Origin: Neomesorhizobium sp963726065
GTDB lineage: Bacteria; Pseudomonadota; Alphaproteobacteria; Rhizobiales; Rhizobiaceae
DNA: 64,000 nucleotides
Direction of reading: 5' to 3'
NCBI GenBank assembly: GCA_963726065.1
Contig: CAVSAU010000009.1
Span: forward strand, 124,001-188,000
The translations under genes were made by a program, and so were the position numbers. Under the pieces are notes generated by a model. It was not told where the DNA came from and ran no database searches. It worked only from the letters and a program-made list of their open reading frames with translations. Below are positions 37,633 to 45,766 of the stretch, one piece after another (the first letter of the stretch is position 1; every line of letters begins with the position of its first letter).

Positions 37633-38232
37633 ATGGTGCGTCGATTTTGGCTGCTGGCTTTGCCGGCCTGTCTCGCAGTGGCGCCCACAGCCACGCAGGC
37701 AGCGGAATGGCAGGCAGTCGAAAAGGTCAACACATATGCCGTTTCCGGAACCACCGGCATCGAGCTTTACACCTCGATCGGCGAGCGGGGACCGCTCATC
37801 GGCGGCAAGGTCCGCACGGTCGCGCATACCGATTTCAAGCTGACCTGGACCAGGGACTACGTGCCGCAAGATGGCGCTTGCACGCTGGTTTCGGCGCGGC
37901 CGAAGCTGATCATCACCTATACGCTGCCTAAACCCTCCCAGCGCCTGCCGGAGCCAATAGCCAAGAAGTGGGAGACATTTTTCGCAGGCATTCGCGACCA
38001 CGAAAAAGTGCACGGCGATCAGATCAAGGAGATGGTGGAGACGATATTAGGCGCTACCGTCGGATTTTCTGTTCCCAATGATCCGAAATGCAAGAAGATC
38101 CGGGAGGAAATCAAAAAGCCGCTTTCGGCGGCGTCGCTTGCCCAGCGGCAGAAAAGCCGCGATTTCGACCGCGTCGAAATGGGCAAGGGCGGCAACATCG
38201 AGCAGTTGATACTGCGGCTGGTGAATCCCTAA
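37633..38232 (+). CDS. exported DUF922 putative zinc protease, copy 2
   Basis: This 199-residue paralogue of the gene at 34701 has a signal peptide (FWLLALPACLAVAPTATQA), the domain pattern YAVSGTTGIELYTSIGERGP, DFKLTWTRDYVPQDGACTL, and a HEKVHG zinc motif near residues 118-123, and the same C-terminal ending GKGGNIEQLILRL. The two copies share order, length and C-terminus but differ through most positions, so the duplication is old. The start at 37633 follows GCGGGGA, and earlier in-frame starts exist. It lies 88 bases after the dehalogenase-like gene on the same strand. Confidence 0.75.
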   Translation: MVRRFWLLALPACLAVAPTATQAAEWQAVEKVNTYAVSGTTGIELYTSIGERGPLIGGKVRTVAHTDFKLTWTRDYVPQDGACTLVSARPKLIITYTLPKPSQRLPEPIAKKWETFFAGIRDHEKVHGDQIKEMVETILGATVGFSVPNDPKCKKIREEIKKPLSAASLAQRQKSRDFDRVEMGKGGNIEQLILRLVNP

Positions 38233-38280
38233 CAGCTGTTTGCAAACTCTGCTGCGGCGGCCAACTGACGGCGTTTTCTG

Positions 38281-38342
38281 CGCTTGCGGTGCTCACGTAC
38301 TATACGTACGCTCCGCTCCGCTTCTCGAAATCACCGCCATTT
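38281..38342. repeat. intergenic repeat, copy 2
   Basis: This element is related to 3141-3206. It contains the small palindrome ACGTACTATACGTACG and ends TTCTCGAAATCACCGCCATTT. As in copy 1 it lies shortly after the stop codon of an exported-protein gene, here in the 155-base gap before the convergent AMP nucleosidase gene. Confidence 0.5.
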
Positions 38343-38387
38343 GACTCACCGCTGCGAATTATCAAACAGCCTTCAAGAACAAATTCC

Positions 38388-39890
38388 TTACTGGAACGCC
38401 GTCTCCGAAAAACTTCTGAGCTTGCGTGAATGCAGCCGTTCCGGCGGCATTTCCGCGAGCTTTTCGACGGCGCGGATGCCGATCGTCAGGTGCTGAGCGA
38501 CCTGCCGCTTGTAGAATTCGGTCGCCATCCCCGGCAGCTTCAACTCACCATGCAGCGGTTTGTCGGAAACGCAAAGCAGCGTGCCGTAGGGCACCCGGAA
38601 GCGGAAGCCGTTCGCCGCGATCGTCGCCGATTCCATGTCGAGCGCGATGGCGCGCGATTGCGACAGCCGCTGCACGGGCCCGCGCTGCTCGCGCAGTTCC
38701 CAGTTGCGGTTGTCGATCGTGGCCACCGTTCCGGTGCGCATGATGCGCTTCAGGTCATAACCGGAAAGCCCGGTCACCTCCGCCACCGCCTGTTCCAGCG
38801 CGACCTGCACTTCGGCGAGCGGCGGCACAGGCACCCAGACCGGCAGGTCGTCGTCAAGCACGTGATCCTCGCGCACATAGGCATGCGCCAGCACGTAGTC
38901 GCCGAGCGCCTGCGTGTTGCGCAGTCCGGCGCAGTGGCCGAGCATCAGCCAGGCATGCGGCCTCAACACGGCGATGTGGTCGGTGATCGTCTTGGCGTTC
39001 GACGGACCGACGCCGATATTGACCATGGTGATGCCGCTGTGCCCCGGCTTCACCAGATGGTAGGCCGGCATCTGCGGCATGCGCAGCGGCGAGGCGCCGA
39101 CCTGCGGCGCCGTTTCGCCGACATGCGTCACCACGTTGCCCGGCTCGATGAAGGCCGTATAACCGCCGCCGCCATTGGCCATCAGGTTGCGCGCATGCAC
39201 GCAGAACTCGTCGATATAGAACTGGTAGTTGGTGAACAGCACAAAATTCTGGAAGTGCTGCGGACTGGTCGCCGTGTAATGCGACAGCCGATGCAGTGAA
39301 TAGTCGATGCGCTGCGCCGTGAATGGCGCCAGCGGCAGCGGTTCGCCGGGGATCGGCTCGAACGTTCCGTTGGCGATGTGGTCGTCGGTGGCGTTGAGGT
39401 CGGGCACGTCGAAGATGTCGCGCAGCGGTCGCTGGATGCGGTCTGCCGACGAGGCGTCGACATGGGTGCCTTCCAGGAATGCAAAATGCACCGGGATCGG
39501 CGTTTCCGATTCCGAAATGGTGACCGGCACGCCATGGTTGCGCATGATCACCCGGAGTTGGTCGGTCAGGTAGCTTTCGAACAGATCGGGCCGCGTCACC
39601 GTTGTCGAATAATGGCCAGGGGAGGGCATGTGCCCGTAGGCGAGACGGGAATCGATCTGCGCAAAGGAAGACGTCGTCATGCTGACTTCCGGATAGAAGG
39701 CGCGGAAGCGCTGCGGGCTGTGGTCGCCCTCGGCGAGTTTCTTGAAGGAGTCGCGCAGGAACGCGGTGTTGCGCTCGTAGAGAACGCGCAGCATGGCTAC
39801 CGCTTCGGCAGCGTCAGTGAAACTTTGCCGGGCAAAAGGCTCCGGACTGGCAACCGATTCGATGGGTTCTGGGTAGATTCGCTTTTCCAT
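38388..39890 (-). CDS. amn: AMP nucleosidase
   Basis: This 500-residue enzyme cleaves AMP to adenine and ribose 5-phosphate and so controls adenylate pools. The N-terminal regulatory domain (FRAFYPEVSMTTSSFAQIDSRLAYGHM) is followed by a nucleoside-phosphorylase-like catalytic domain with ITMVNIGVGPSNAKTITDHIAVLRPHAWLMLGHCAGLRNTQ, GDYVLAHAYVRED, and the closing IALDMESATIAANGFRFRVPYGTLLCVSDKPLHGE, in which the DMES glutamate binds ribose. Its length is typical of bacterial Amn. The frame is intact. It is convergent with the second DUF922 gene. Confidence 0.95.
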   Translation of the reverse strand: MEKRIYPEPIESVASPEPFARQSFTDAAEAVAMLRVLYERNTAFLRDSFKKLAEGDHSPQRFRAFYPEVSMTTSSFAQIDSRLAYGHMPSPGHYSTTVTRPDLFESYLTDQLRVIMRNHGVPVTISESETPIPVHFAFLEGTHVDASSADRIQRPLRDIFDVPDLNATDDHIANGTFEPIPGEPLPLAPFTAQRIDYSLHRLSHYTATSPQHFQNFVLFTNYQFYIDEFCVHARNLMANGGGGYTAFIEPGNVVTHVGETAPQVGASPLRMPQMPAYHLVKPGHSGITMVNIGVGPSNAKTITDHIAVLRPHAWLMLGHCAGLRNTQALGDYVLAHAYVREDHVLDDDLPVWVPVPPLAEVQVALEQAVAEVTGLSGYDLKRIMRTGTVATIDNRNWELREQRGPVQRLSQSRAIALDMESATIAANGFRFRVPYGTLLCVSDKPLHGELKLPGMATEFYKRQVAQHLTIGIRAVEKLAEMPPERLHSRKLRSFSETAFQ

Positions 39891-39959
39891 GACCCAATAT
39901 AGAGATTTGGGTCAGCCCATGGGAGGGGGGCATGCCAGAATCTGACGACGCCCCAGCCG

Positions 39960-40157
39960 TCAGCCGCGCTGCAGGCTGACCAAAAGCACGAAACCCATGC
40001 CGCTCTTCTGCGGCGCCGGCGCCTCGATCGTGGTGACGCGGCCGTCGGCGCGAACCTTCTGGATCGCGAAAAGCGGGCTCCACAACACCAGCATGATCGC
40101 GACTGCGCGGGGCAGGTGGCGAAGCACTTTGAGAACTGGGTTGAGCGAGCGGTTCAT
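39960..40157 (-). CDS. small membrane-anchored protein, unknown
   Basis: This 65-residue peptide has a basic N-terminus, one hydrophobic helix (AVAIMLVLWSPLFAIQ), a polar middle, and a second short hydrophobic end (GMGFVLLVSLQRG). The start ATG at 40157 follows an AAGGTCAACCGCC leader, a weak ribosome site. It is followed on the same strand by amn and preceded by another tiny membrane peptide gene. I do not recognise the family. Coding status rests on composition and context only. Confidence 0.4.
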   Translation of the reverse strand: MNRSLNPVLKVLRHLPRAVAIMLVLWSPLFAIQKVRADGRVTTIEAPAPQKSGMGFVLLVSLQRG

Positions 40158-40189
40158 GGCGGTTGACCTTGGGTTGAACGGGTTGGTTG

Positions 40190-40339
40190 TTATCCGCGCG
40201 GCGTGGTGCAGGAGAATGCGCAAGGCGCGGCGATGCCACGGTGGTGGTCGGAGCGCCCTGCATCGGCGACGAGAAGGGCAAAGAACAGTCCAAACAGCGC
40301 CGTAATCAGGCAGACGATGGTGAAGCGGCGGGCGAGCAT
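40190..40339 (-). CDS. tiny single-helix membrane peptide, unknown
   Basis: This 49-residue open frame starts ATG at 40339 behind GAGGGATACACCG and ends TAA at 40190-40192. The product begins MLARRFTIVCLITALFGLFF, a basic start followed by one long membrane helix, and continues LLVADAGRSDHHRG with a short Cys-containing tail. GAGGG lies 8 bases before the start. It lies 32 bases upstream of another small membrane-peptide frame on the same strand. No family is recognised. Confidence 0.4.
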   Translation of the reverse strand: MLARRFTIVCLITALFGLFFALLVADAGRSDHHRGIAAPCAFSCTTPRG

Positions 40340-40493
40340 CGGTGTATCCCTCAATTCGTGGACACACTTTGCCTCCGACGGGCTGAACCGGCCCTGAGCC
40401 CGCCGTTCATCCTGCGTTCAAAAACTTTGACGTGACGCGGGTGGCCTCGGCGGGCAATCTGCGCCGCAATTCAAACAGGATGGAGCATGCCCA

Positions 40494-41222
40494 ATGGCCA
40501 CCCAGACCAAGCCGATCGAACTTCATTATTGGCCGACGCCAAACGGCTGGAAGATCACCATCATGCTGGAGGAACTCGGCGTCCCCTATACGGTGAAATA
40601 CGTCAACATCGGCCGTGGCGAGCAGTTCGAGCCGTCGTTCCTGAAGATCGCGCCCAACAACCGCATGCCCGCTATCGTCGATCCCGAGGGGCCTTCTTCC
40701 AACGGAAAAGGCGGCGGCGAGCCGATCTCGGTCTTCGAGTCCGGCGCCATCCTTCAATATCTCGGCCGCAAGTTCGGGCAATTCTATCCGGCGGACGAGC
40801 GCGCCCGCGTCGAGGTCGACCAGTGGCTTTTCTGGCAGATGGGCGGCCTGGGTCCGATGGCCGGGCAGGCGCATCATTTTCGTCAGTATGCGCCGGAGAA
40901 GATCCCGTATGCCATCGACCGCTACACCAATGAGTGCAACCGGCTCTATGGCGTCATGAACAAGCGCCTGGCGGACAGGCAGTTCCTGGCTGGCGACTAT
41001 TCGATCGCCGACATGGCTTGCATAGGCTGGGTGCGGCCCTTTAAGAACCAGGGCCAGGATCTCGATGACTTTCCCAACCTCAAGCGCTGGTTCGAGGCGA
41101 TCATGGCCCGGCCTGCCGTCGAAAGGGCGATGGAGGTGGGCAAGGAAGAGCGCGAGAAATCCAATCTCGCCAACGACAAGGAAGCCCAGAAGGTGCTGTT
41201 TGGCCAGCGTGCGAGGGCCTGA
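40494..41222 (+). CDS. glutathione S-transferase family protein, YghU/YfcG-like
   Basis: This 242-residue cytoplasmic protein has a thioredoxin-fold N-terminal domain (IELHYWPTPNGWKITIMLEELGVPYTVKYVNI, NNRMPAIVDPEG with the cis-Pro, FESGAILQYLGRKFG with the Glu-Ser glutathione contact) and an all-helical C-terminal domain (QWLFWQMGGLGPMAGQAHHF, LAGDYSIADMACIGWV). TPNGWKI and MGGLGPMAGQ are characteristic of the Nu-class YghU/YfcG group, which act mainly as glutathione-dependent disulfide reductases and peroxidases, not classical transferases. The frame is intact and a hairpin follows the stop. Confidence 0.9.
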   Translation: MATQTKPIELHYWPTPNGWKITIMLEELGVPYTVKYVNIGRGEQFEPSFLKIAPNNRMPAIVDPEGPSSNGKGGGEPISVFESGAILQYLGRKFGQFYPADERARVEVDQWLFWQMGGLGPMAGQAHHFRQYAPEKIPYAIDRYTNECNRLYGVMNKRLADRQFLAGDYSIADMACIGWVRPFKNQGQDLDDFPNLKRWFEAIMARPAVERAMEVGKEEREKSNLANDKEAQKVLFGQRARA

Positions 41223-41234
41223 GAGGATGCATTC

Positions 41235-41262
41235 GCGGCCACCGTCTGAGCGCGGTGGCCGC
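41235..41262. terminator. GC-rich hairpin between convergent genes
   Basis: A perfect 10-bp stem (GCGGCCACCG at 41235-41244, CGGTGGCCGC at 41253-41262) with an 8-base loop starts 12 bases after the GST stop. There is no T-run on the plus side, so it is a terminator-like hairpin of uncertain strength. Confidence 0.55.
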
Positions 41263-41280
41263 AGCGCCCGACACGATTAA

Positions 41281-41625
41281 TTATTGGCGGGCCAAGCTTT
41301 CGCTTTTGCAAATGATCCCGCCCAGCACACAGCCGGAGAGCGAGAGCGTGTTGCCACTGACGGAGGCTTTGCCCGAATAGGTCTTGCCCTCATCGAGCTT
41401 GTTGACCTTGCCCTTGTAGCTGCCGCCGGAGCCGGCCATGCAGCCAATCGACTTGCCCTTGTATTCGCCGGTCATGACGGTGCCGCAGAATTGTCCCCCG
41501 CTTGCGGCATATTGGATCAGTGTGCCGTTCGAGCGCTTCCAGGTGCCTTCGATAGGCTCTGCCGCCACAGCCGCGCCAGTCATTAGTATTGCCGCCGCAA
41601 CGGCCATGCTCATTTTGCGAAACAT
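41281..41625 (-). CDS. DUF2147-family exported protein
   Basis: This 114-residue secreted protein has a signal peptide (MSMAVAAAILMTGAAVAA). The mature domain begins EPIEGTWKRSNGTLIQYA, the standard DUF2147 opening (G-x-W), continues FCGTVMTGEYKGKSIGCMAG and GKVNKLDEGKTYSGKASV, and closes LSLSGCVLGGIICKSESLAR. The beta-barrel-like lipocalin pattern and paired cysteines fit the family, whose function is unknown. A 6-bp inverted repeat lies 50-65 bases upstream of its start. Confidence 0.85.
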   Translation of the reverse strand: MFRKMSMAVAAAILMTGAAVAAEPIEGTWKRSNGTLIQYAASGGQFCGTVMTGEYKGKSIGCMAGSGGSYKGKVNKLDEGKTYSGKASVSGNTLSLSGCVLGGIICKSESLARQ

Positions 41626-41674
41626 CGGTTCCTCCCTCCGAGGGTTGCCGGCCCGGATCCTTCCGCCGCTTCCC

Positions 41675-41690
41675 CTTACGCAAACGTAAG
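41675..41690. promoter_or_regulatory. inverted repeat CTTACG-CAAA-CGTAAG upstream of DUF2147 gene
   Basis: A perfect 6-bp inverted repeat with a 4-base spacer lies 50 bases before the start of the minus-strand DUF2147 gene. It shares the TTACG...CGTAA core with the palindrome upstream of ETF-QO, but its spacing differs, so the same regulator need not bind. Confidence 0.4.
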
Positions 41691-42058
41691 CTAATCCAGG
41701 CCGGGGGAAAACAAAAGCATGACGCAGCGTCAGGTTGCGGCGATTTTCGGACGGATTTTGTGCCTTGGTTTTTCAGACAGGGCGCCAATTCTTGAGCCCG
41801 CTTCCGGTTTCGTGGTTATCAAACCGTTCTTTTGCCAGGTCCAAATTTTCGACGATTTTTCGAAAAATCCGCGCCGCAGCGGCGACTCTATCCTTAATAA
41901 AATCCGAGGTTTACCTCTTGTTTGATTTTTGTTTGCGGCAAATTAAGCACGCTATTTAACGACGGATTCAAGCCTCGGCGGCATTCTTGGAAGCATCGAA
42001 AGGGCAGCTCGAACGGGACGAAAGAAGCGGCTCTCGGAGCAAGACAGGGGACGAAGAA
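41691..42058. other. A/T-richer intergenic stretch between divergent genes
   Basis: The 433 bases between the divergent DUF2147 and Sel1-like genes hold the inverted repeat at 41675-41690 and then a visibly A/T-richer stretch (41800-41960) with runs such as TTTTTCGAAAAATC. It probably holds the promoters of both genes. I found no convincing coding frame, tRNA or terminator in it. Confidence 0.4.
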
Positions 42059-42325
42059 ATGGCACGTTTTGAAATGCAGGAAGCCGGCTTCGGCGGCATC
42101 GGTAGCTCGGCCCAGGCCGACATTCTTTTCGAACTCGGCATGATGTATGCGACCGGCCGCGATTGCGCCGTCGACATTGTCGCTGCCCACAAATGGTTCA
42201 ACATCGCAGCCATCAAGGGATCGGATCGTGCGGCTGAAGTCCGCGCCGAACTCGCGGCCTCGATGTCCAAGCTGGAAATCGCCAAGGCGCTGCGCGAAGC
42301 GCGCGAATGGATGACCGCACACTGA
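42059..42325 (+). CDS. small Sel1-like repeat protein
   Basis: This is an 88-residue cytoplasmic protein. The segment SSAQADILFELGMMYATGRDCAVDIVAAHKWFNIAAIKGSDRAAEVRAEL reads as one to two Sel1-type helix pairs (A...F.LG.MY..G......A..WF..AA..G...A). The start ATG follows GGGGACGAAGAA. Sel1 repeats mediate protein contacts. A protein this short probably acts as an adaptor, partner unknown. A strong hairpin lies 110 bases downstream. The frame is intact. Confidence 0.75.
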   Translation: MARFEMQEAGFGGIGSSAQADILFELGMMYATGRDCAVDIVAAHKWFNIAAIKGSDRAAEVRAELAASMSKLEIAKALREAREWMTAH

Positions 42326-42329
42326 CAGG

Positions 42330-42475
42330 AACCGACTTAAACAGGGAGTTCCCGGCAAAACAGAGCGGCAAAAGCTGCCATCCGGGACAACGGCGCGAAA
42401 CAGGCATGGGGACGCCTGGACGAAGCTGACAGGAAAAGCCGCGACCGGGGGGAACACCCGGCGCGGCTTTCTTGC
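42330..42475 (+). ncRNA. candidate structured RNA or long 3' leader ending in a strong terminator
   Basis: Between the Sel1-like gene and livK lies a non-coding stretch rich in short complementary words (GGGAGTTCCC, CGGCAAAAGCTGCC, CAGGCATGGGGACGCCTG). It ends in a stable hairpin with outer stem AAAGCCGCG (42435-42443) and CGCGGCTTT (42462-42470). That hairpin is a good Rho-independent terminator. The part before it could be a small RNA or simply the 3' end of the upstream transcript. Confidence 0.35.
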
Positions 42476-42599
42476 AGCTGGATTATCCGTTTCTTTCGGC
42501 TGGCCCCGCGCGATAGACCGTATGATATGTGGCAATCCGCGTCCTGCCGCGATATCAGGATGTTTCGGGCATCGGTCGATGCCGTGGAGGAACAGAGAT

Positions 42600-43718
42600 A
42601 TGATCAGGAAAACCCTTCTGGGCGCGGCTTTTGCCGGGCTTTTTCTGGTAGCGCCGGCTCACGCCGATGACATCACCTTTGCCGTCGTTGGACCAATGAC
42701 AGGGCAACTCGCCAACATCGGCGACCAGTTCCGCCAAGGCGCGGAAGCGGCAGCGGCTGCGATCAACGAGGCGGGCGGCATTGACGGCCGCCAGGTCAAG
42801 ATCGCCATCGAAGACGACGTCTGCGATCCCAAGCAGGCCGTGTCGGTGGCAAATCGCATCGTTGCCAACGGCATCAAGTTCATCGACGGCCATGCCTGCT
42901 CCGGGTCGAGCATCCCCGCCTCGGCCGTTTATGCCGAAAGCGCTGCGCTGATGATGTCGCCGGCGTCGTCCAACCCGCTCTTGACCGACGACGCGGCGAA
43001 GAACGGCTGGCCGACCATTATGCGCCTCTACACCCGCGACGACGCGCAGGGCGCCTTTATCGGCCCCTGGATCGCCGAGAAGTACAAGGGCAAGAACGTT
43101 GTCATCCTGCACGACAAGAGCGCTTACGGGCAGGGCGTGGCCGATGCCGTCAAGGCGACCATGAACGCCGGCGGCCTCAACGAAGTAATGTATGACGGCA
43201 TCAACGCCGGTGAAAAGGACTACACGGCCCTGGTCACCAAGATGAAGGAACTGAAGGCCGATGTCGTCTATTTCGGTGGCTATCACCCCGAAGCAGGCCT
43301 CATCCTGCGCCAGGCGGCCGAACAGAACTTCAAGTTCCAGCTGATCATGCCAGACTCCATCGCCTCGCCGGAATTCTGGCAGATCGCCGGTCCGGCCGGC
43401 GAAGGCACCATGTTCGTCTTCCCTTCGGACCCGCAGTCGAAACCCGAAGCCAAGGCGGCCATCGAGAAGATCAAGGCCGGCGGCTTCGTGCCGGAAGGCT
43501 TCACGCTGTTCTCATACGCAACGATCCAGGCGTTCGCCGAAGGCATCAAGCGTGCCGGCAGCGATGACCCGATGAAGGTCGCAGAGGCGTTGAAGAACGG
43601 CCAACCCATCGATACCGTGGTCGGCCAGGTGACTTTCGACGAAAAGGGCGACCTGAAGAACGCCAGCTACGACATCAACCAGTGGCATGACGGCAAATAC
43701 GCGCCGATCAAGCAGTGA
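42600..43718 (+). CDS. livK: branched-chain amino acid ABC transporter substrate-binding protein (LivK/BraC)
   Basis: This 372-residue periplasmic binding protein starts at an ATG behind GGAGG. The signal peptide is LLGAAFAGLFLVAPAHA. The mature protein shows the LivK pattern: ITFAVVGPMTGQLANIGDQFRQGAEAAAAAINEAGGIDGRQVKI, the DDVCDPKQAVSVANRIV segment with the first disulfide cysteine, DGHACSGSSIPAS with the ligand-binding serines, and KGDLKNASYDINQW near the end. It delivers leucine, isoleucine or valine to a Liv permease not encoded in this window. A terminator follows. It fits with the leucine degradation genes downstream. Confidence 0.93.
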   Translation: MIRKTLLGAAFAGLFLVAPAHADDITFAVVGPMTGQLANIGDQFRQGAEAAAAAINEAGGIDGRQVKIAIEDDVCDPKQAVSVANRIVANGIKFIDGHACSGSSIPASAVYAESAALMMSPASSNPLLTDDAAKNGWPTIMRLYTRDDAQGAFIGPWIAEKYKGKNVVILHDKSAYGQGVADAVKATMNAGGLNEVMYDGINAGEKDYTALVTKMKELKADVVYFGGYHPEAGLILRQAAEQNFKFQLIMPDSIASPEFWQIAGPAGEGTMFVFPSDPQSKPEAKAAIEKIKAGGFVPEGFTLFSYATIQAFAEGIKRAGSDDPMKVAEALKNGQPIDTVVGQVTFDEKGDLKNASYDINQWHDGKYAPIKQ

Positions 43719-43740
43719 GCTTCGCAGCTTGAGCAATGCA

Positions 43741-43766
43741 AAAGGCCGGGTTCGTCCCGGCCCTTT
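43741..43766 (+). terminator. Rho-independent terminator after livK
   Basis: AAAGGCCGGG and CCCGGCCCTTT form a stem with loop TTCGT and one bulged C, followed by TTGG. It starts 22 bases after the livK stop. It may also end the convergent mccA transcript. Confidence 0.75.
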
Positions 43767-43792
43767 GGTGTCTGAAGGATCCTTGGCACTCT

Positions 43793-45742
43793 TCAGGCCG
43801 CGTCGACTTCCACGAACCGCACCAGAACCACGCCGTCGGTGACCTGCACGCCTTCGGCAACGATGTCGGCGATGACGCCGTCGTGCGATGCCGCGATGGT
43901 GTGCTCCATCTTCATGGCTTCAAGCACCAGCAGGGGCTGGCCTTTCGTTACGCTATCGCCGGCGGCCGCCCGTACGATCTTGACCAGGCCCGGCATCGGC
44001 GCCCGCATGCTGTCGCCAGCGGCTGCGTCGGCGGCTTGCGCCAGCGGGTCGTGGACGGCAAACGTATGACCCGGCGGCTCCGTCGAAGACGGTGACGTGG
44101 CCCGGCCAGCGCGCCACGCGTGGCGTTCCGCCAGGCGAGGGGGCGGGGGAAATTGGCGTGTCCAGTTCCACCGACCAGCGTCCGTTGACGATCGAAACAT
44201 GCGCCGAGATCTCCGCGTCGCCGAATTTCAGCCGGGTGCGCCGCGGCGTGGCGTGGAAATGCGCGTAGCCGGGCAACGACGCCCATGGATCGCCGGTAGC
44301 CGGCAGGCGTTGCGATGCCGGCCGCTTCGCGCGCCGCGGCCGCGACCGCCGCCGCACCCGGTGGCGGCACTTGCACAAGCGCGTCCTGCTTGCGCCCGAT
44401 CAGTCCGGTATCGACGTCGCCTGCCGCGAAATCGGCGTCGCGGGCAAGGGCTGCGAGAAAGGCGATGTTGGTTACCGAACCGGCGATTTCGGTCGCGGCC
44501 AGAGCGGTCGTCCAGCGCCTGGAGGGCCGCCGTTCGGCTGTCCGCGTGGACGACCAGCTTGGCGATCATCGGATCGTAGAAGGGCGAGATTGCGTCGCCG
44601 GCACGAACGCCGGTTTCGACCCGCAGATCGGCATCCGTGCGGCGGAAATTTCAGATGATGCAGCGTGCCGGTCGCCGGCAGGAAGCCCTTGGCGGGGTCT
44701 TCCGCATAGATGCGCGCCTCGAAGGCGTGGCCGTCGAGTGCGATCTGGTTCTGCGCTTTCGGCAGCGCTTCGCCGGCGGCGACCCGGAGCTGCCATTCGA
44801 CGAGGTCGATGCCGGTCACCATCTCGGTCACCGGGTGCTCGACCTGCAGGCGGGTGTTCATCTCCATGAACCAGAAACGGTCAGCCTTCAGCCCGTCCGA
44901 GGCATCGACGATGAATTCGATGGTGCCGGCGCCGGAATATTTGATGGCCTTGGCGGCCTTCACGGCCGCTGCGGTCATCGCCGCGCGCATTTCGCGCGTC
45001 ATGCCGGGCGCCGGCGCCTCCTCGATCACCTTCTGGTGGCGGCGCTGCGCCGAGCAGTCGCGCTCGAACAGATGCACGGCGTTGCCGTGATTGTCGCCGA
45101 ACACCTGCACCTCGATGTGCCGCGGCTTGTCGACATATTTTTCGACCAGCACGCTTGTCGTCGCCGAAAGCGGCCTTGGCCTCGCGGCGGGCGCCGGCCA
45201 GCGCCTCGGCGAAATCGTCGGGGTTGTCGACACGGCGCATGCCCTTGCCGCCGCCGCCGGCGCGCGCCTTGATCAGCACGGGATAGCCGATCTCGCGGCC
45301 TTGCCGGCAAGCAGCACCAGCCCCTGGTCCTCGCCGTGATAGCCGGGCACCACCGGCACGCCGGCCTTTTCCATCAGCCGCTTGGCTGCGTCCTTCAGGC
45401 CCATGGCGCGGATCGAGGCGCCGGACGGGCCGATGAAGACCAGCCCGGCTGCCTCGACCGCATCGACGAAGTCGGGATTCTCCGACAGGAAGCCGTAGCC
45501 GGGGTGGATCGCCTGCGGCGCCCGTCGCCAGCGCGGCCGCGATGATCCTGTCGCCGCGCAGATAGCTTTCGGCGACGGGCGAGGGGCCGATATGCACGGC
45601 CTCGTCGGCCATTTCGACATGCAAGCGCGCGCGCATCGGCATCGGAATAGACGGCGACCGTCCAAATGCCCATCCTGCGGGCGGTTCGGATGACCCGGCA
45701 AGCGATCTCGCCGCGGTTGGCGATCAGGATTTTTGTGAACAT
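43793..45742 (-). CDS. mccA: methylcrotonyl-CoA carboxylase alpha subunit, biotin carboxylase (frameshifted)
   Basis: This biotin-dependent carboxylase subunit of about 650 residues serves leucine degradation. Its biotin carboxylase domain starts MFTKILIANRGEIACRVIRTARR and includes AIHPGYGFLSENPDFV, the ATP-binding IKARAGGGGKGMRRV, RHIEVQVFGDNHGN, ERDCSAQRRHQKVIEEAPAPG and FMEMNTRLQVEHPVTE. The C-terminal biotinyl domain has the lysine motif LVLEAMKMEHTI. At least seven one-base slips occur, for example near 45640, 45520, 45300, 45155, 44640, 44290 and 44080. The beta subunit gene lies upstream on the same strand with a glyoxalase-fold gene between, which together with isovaleryl-CoA dehydrogenase supports the MCC assignment over acetyl- or propionyl-CoA carboxylase. 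Confidence 0.85.
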
Positions 45743-45766
45743 GTACCCTCGTTTGTCACTGTCGGT

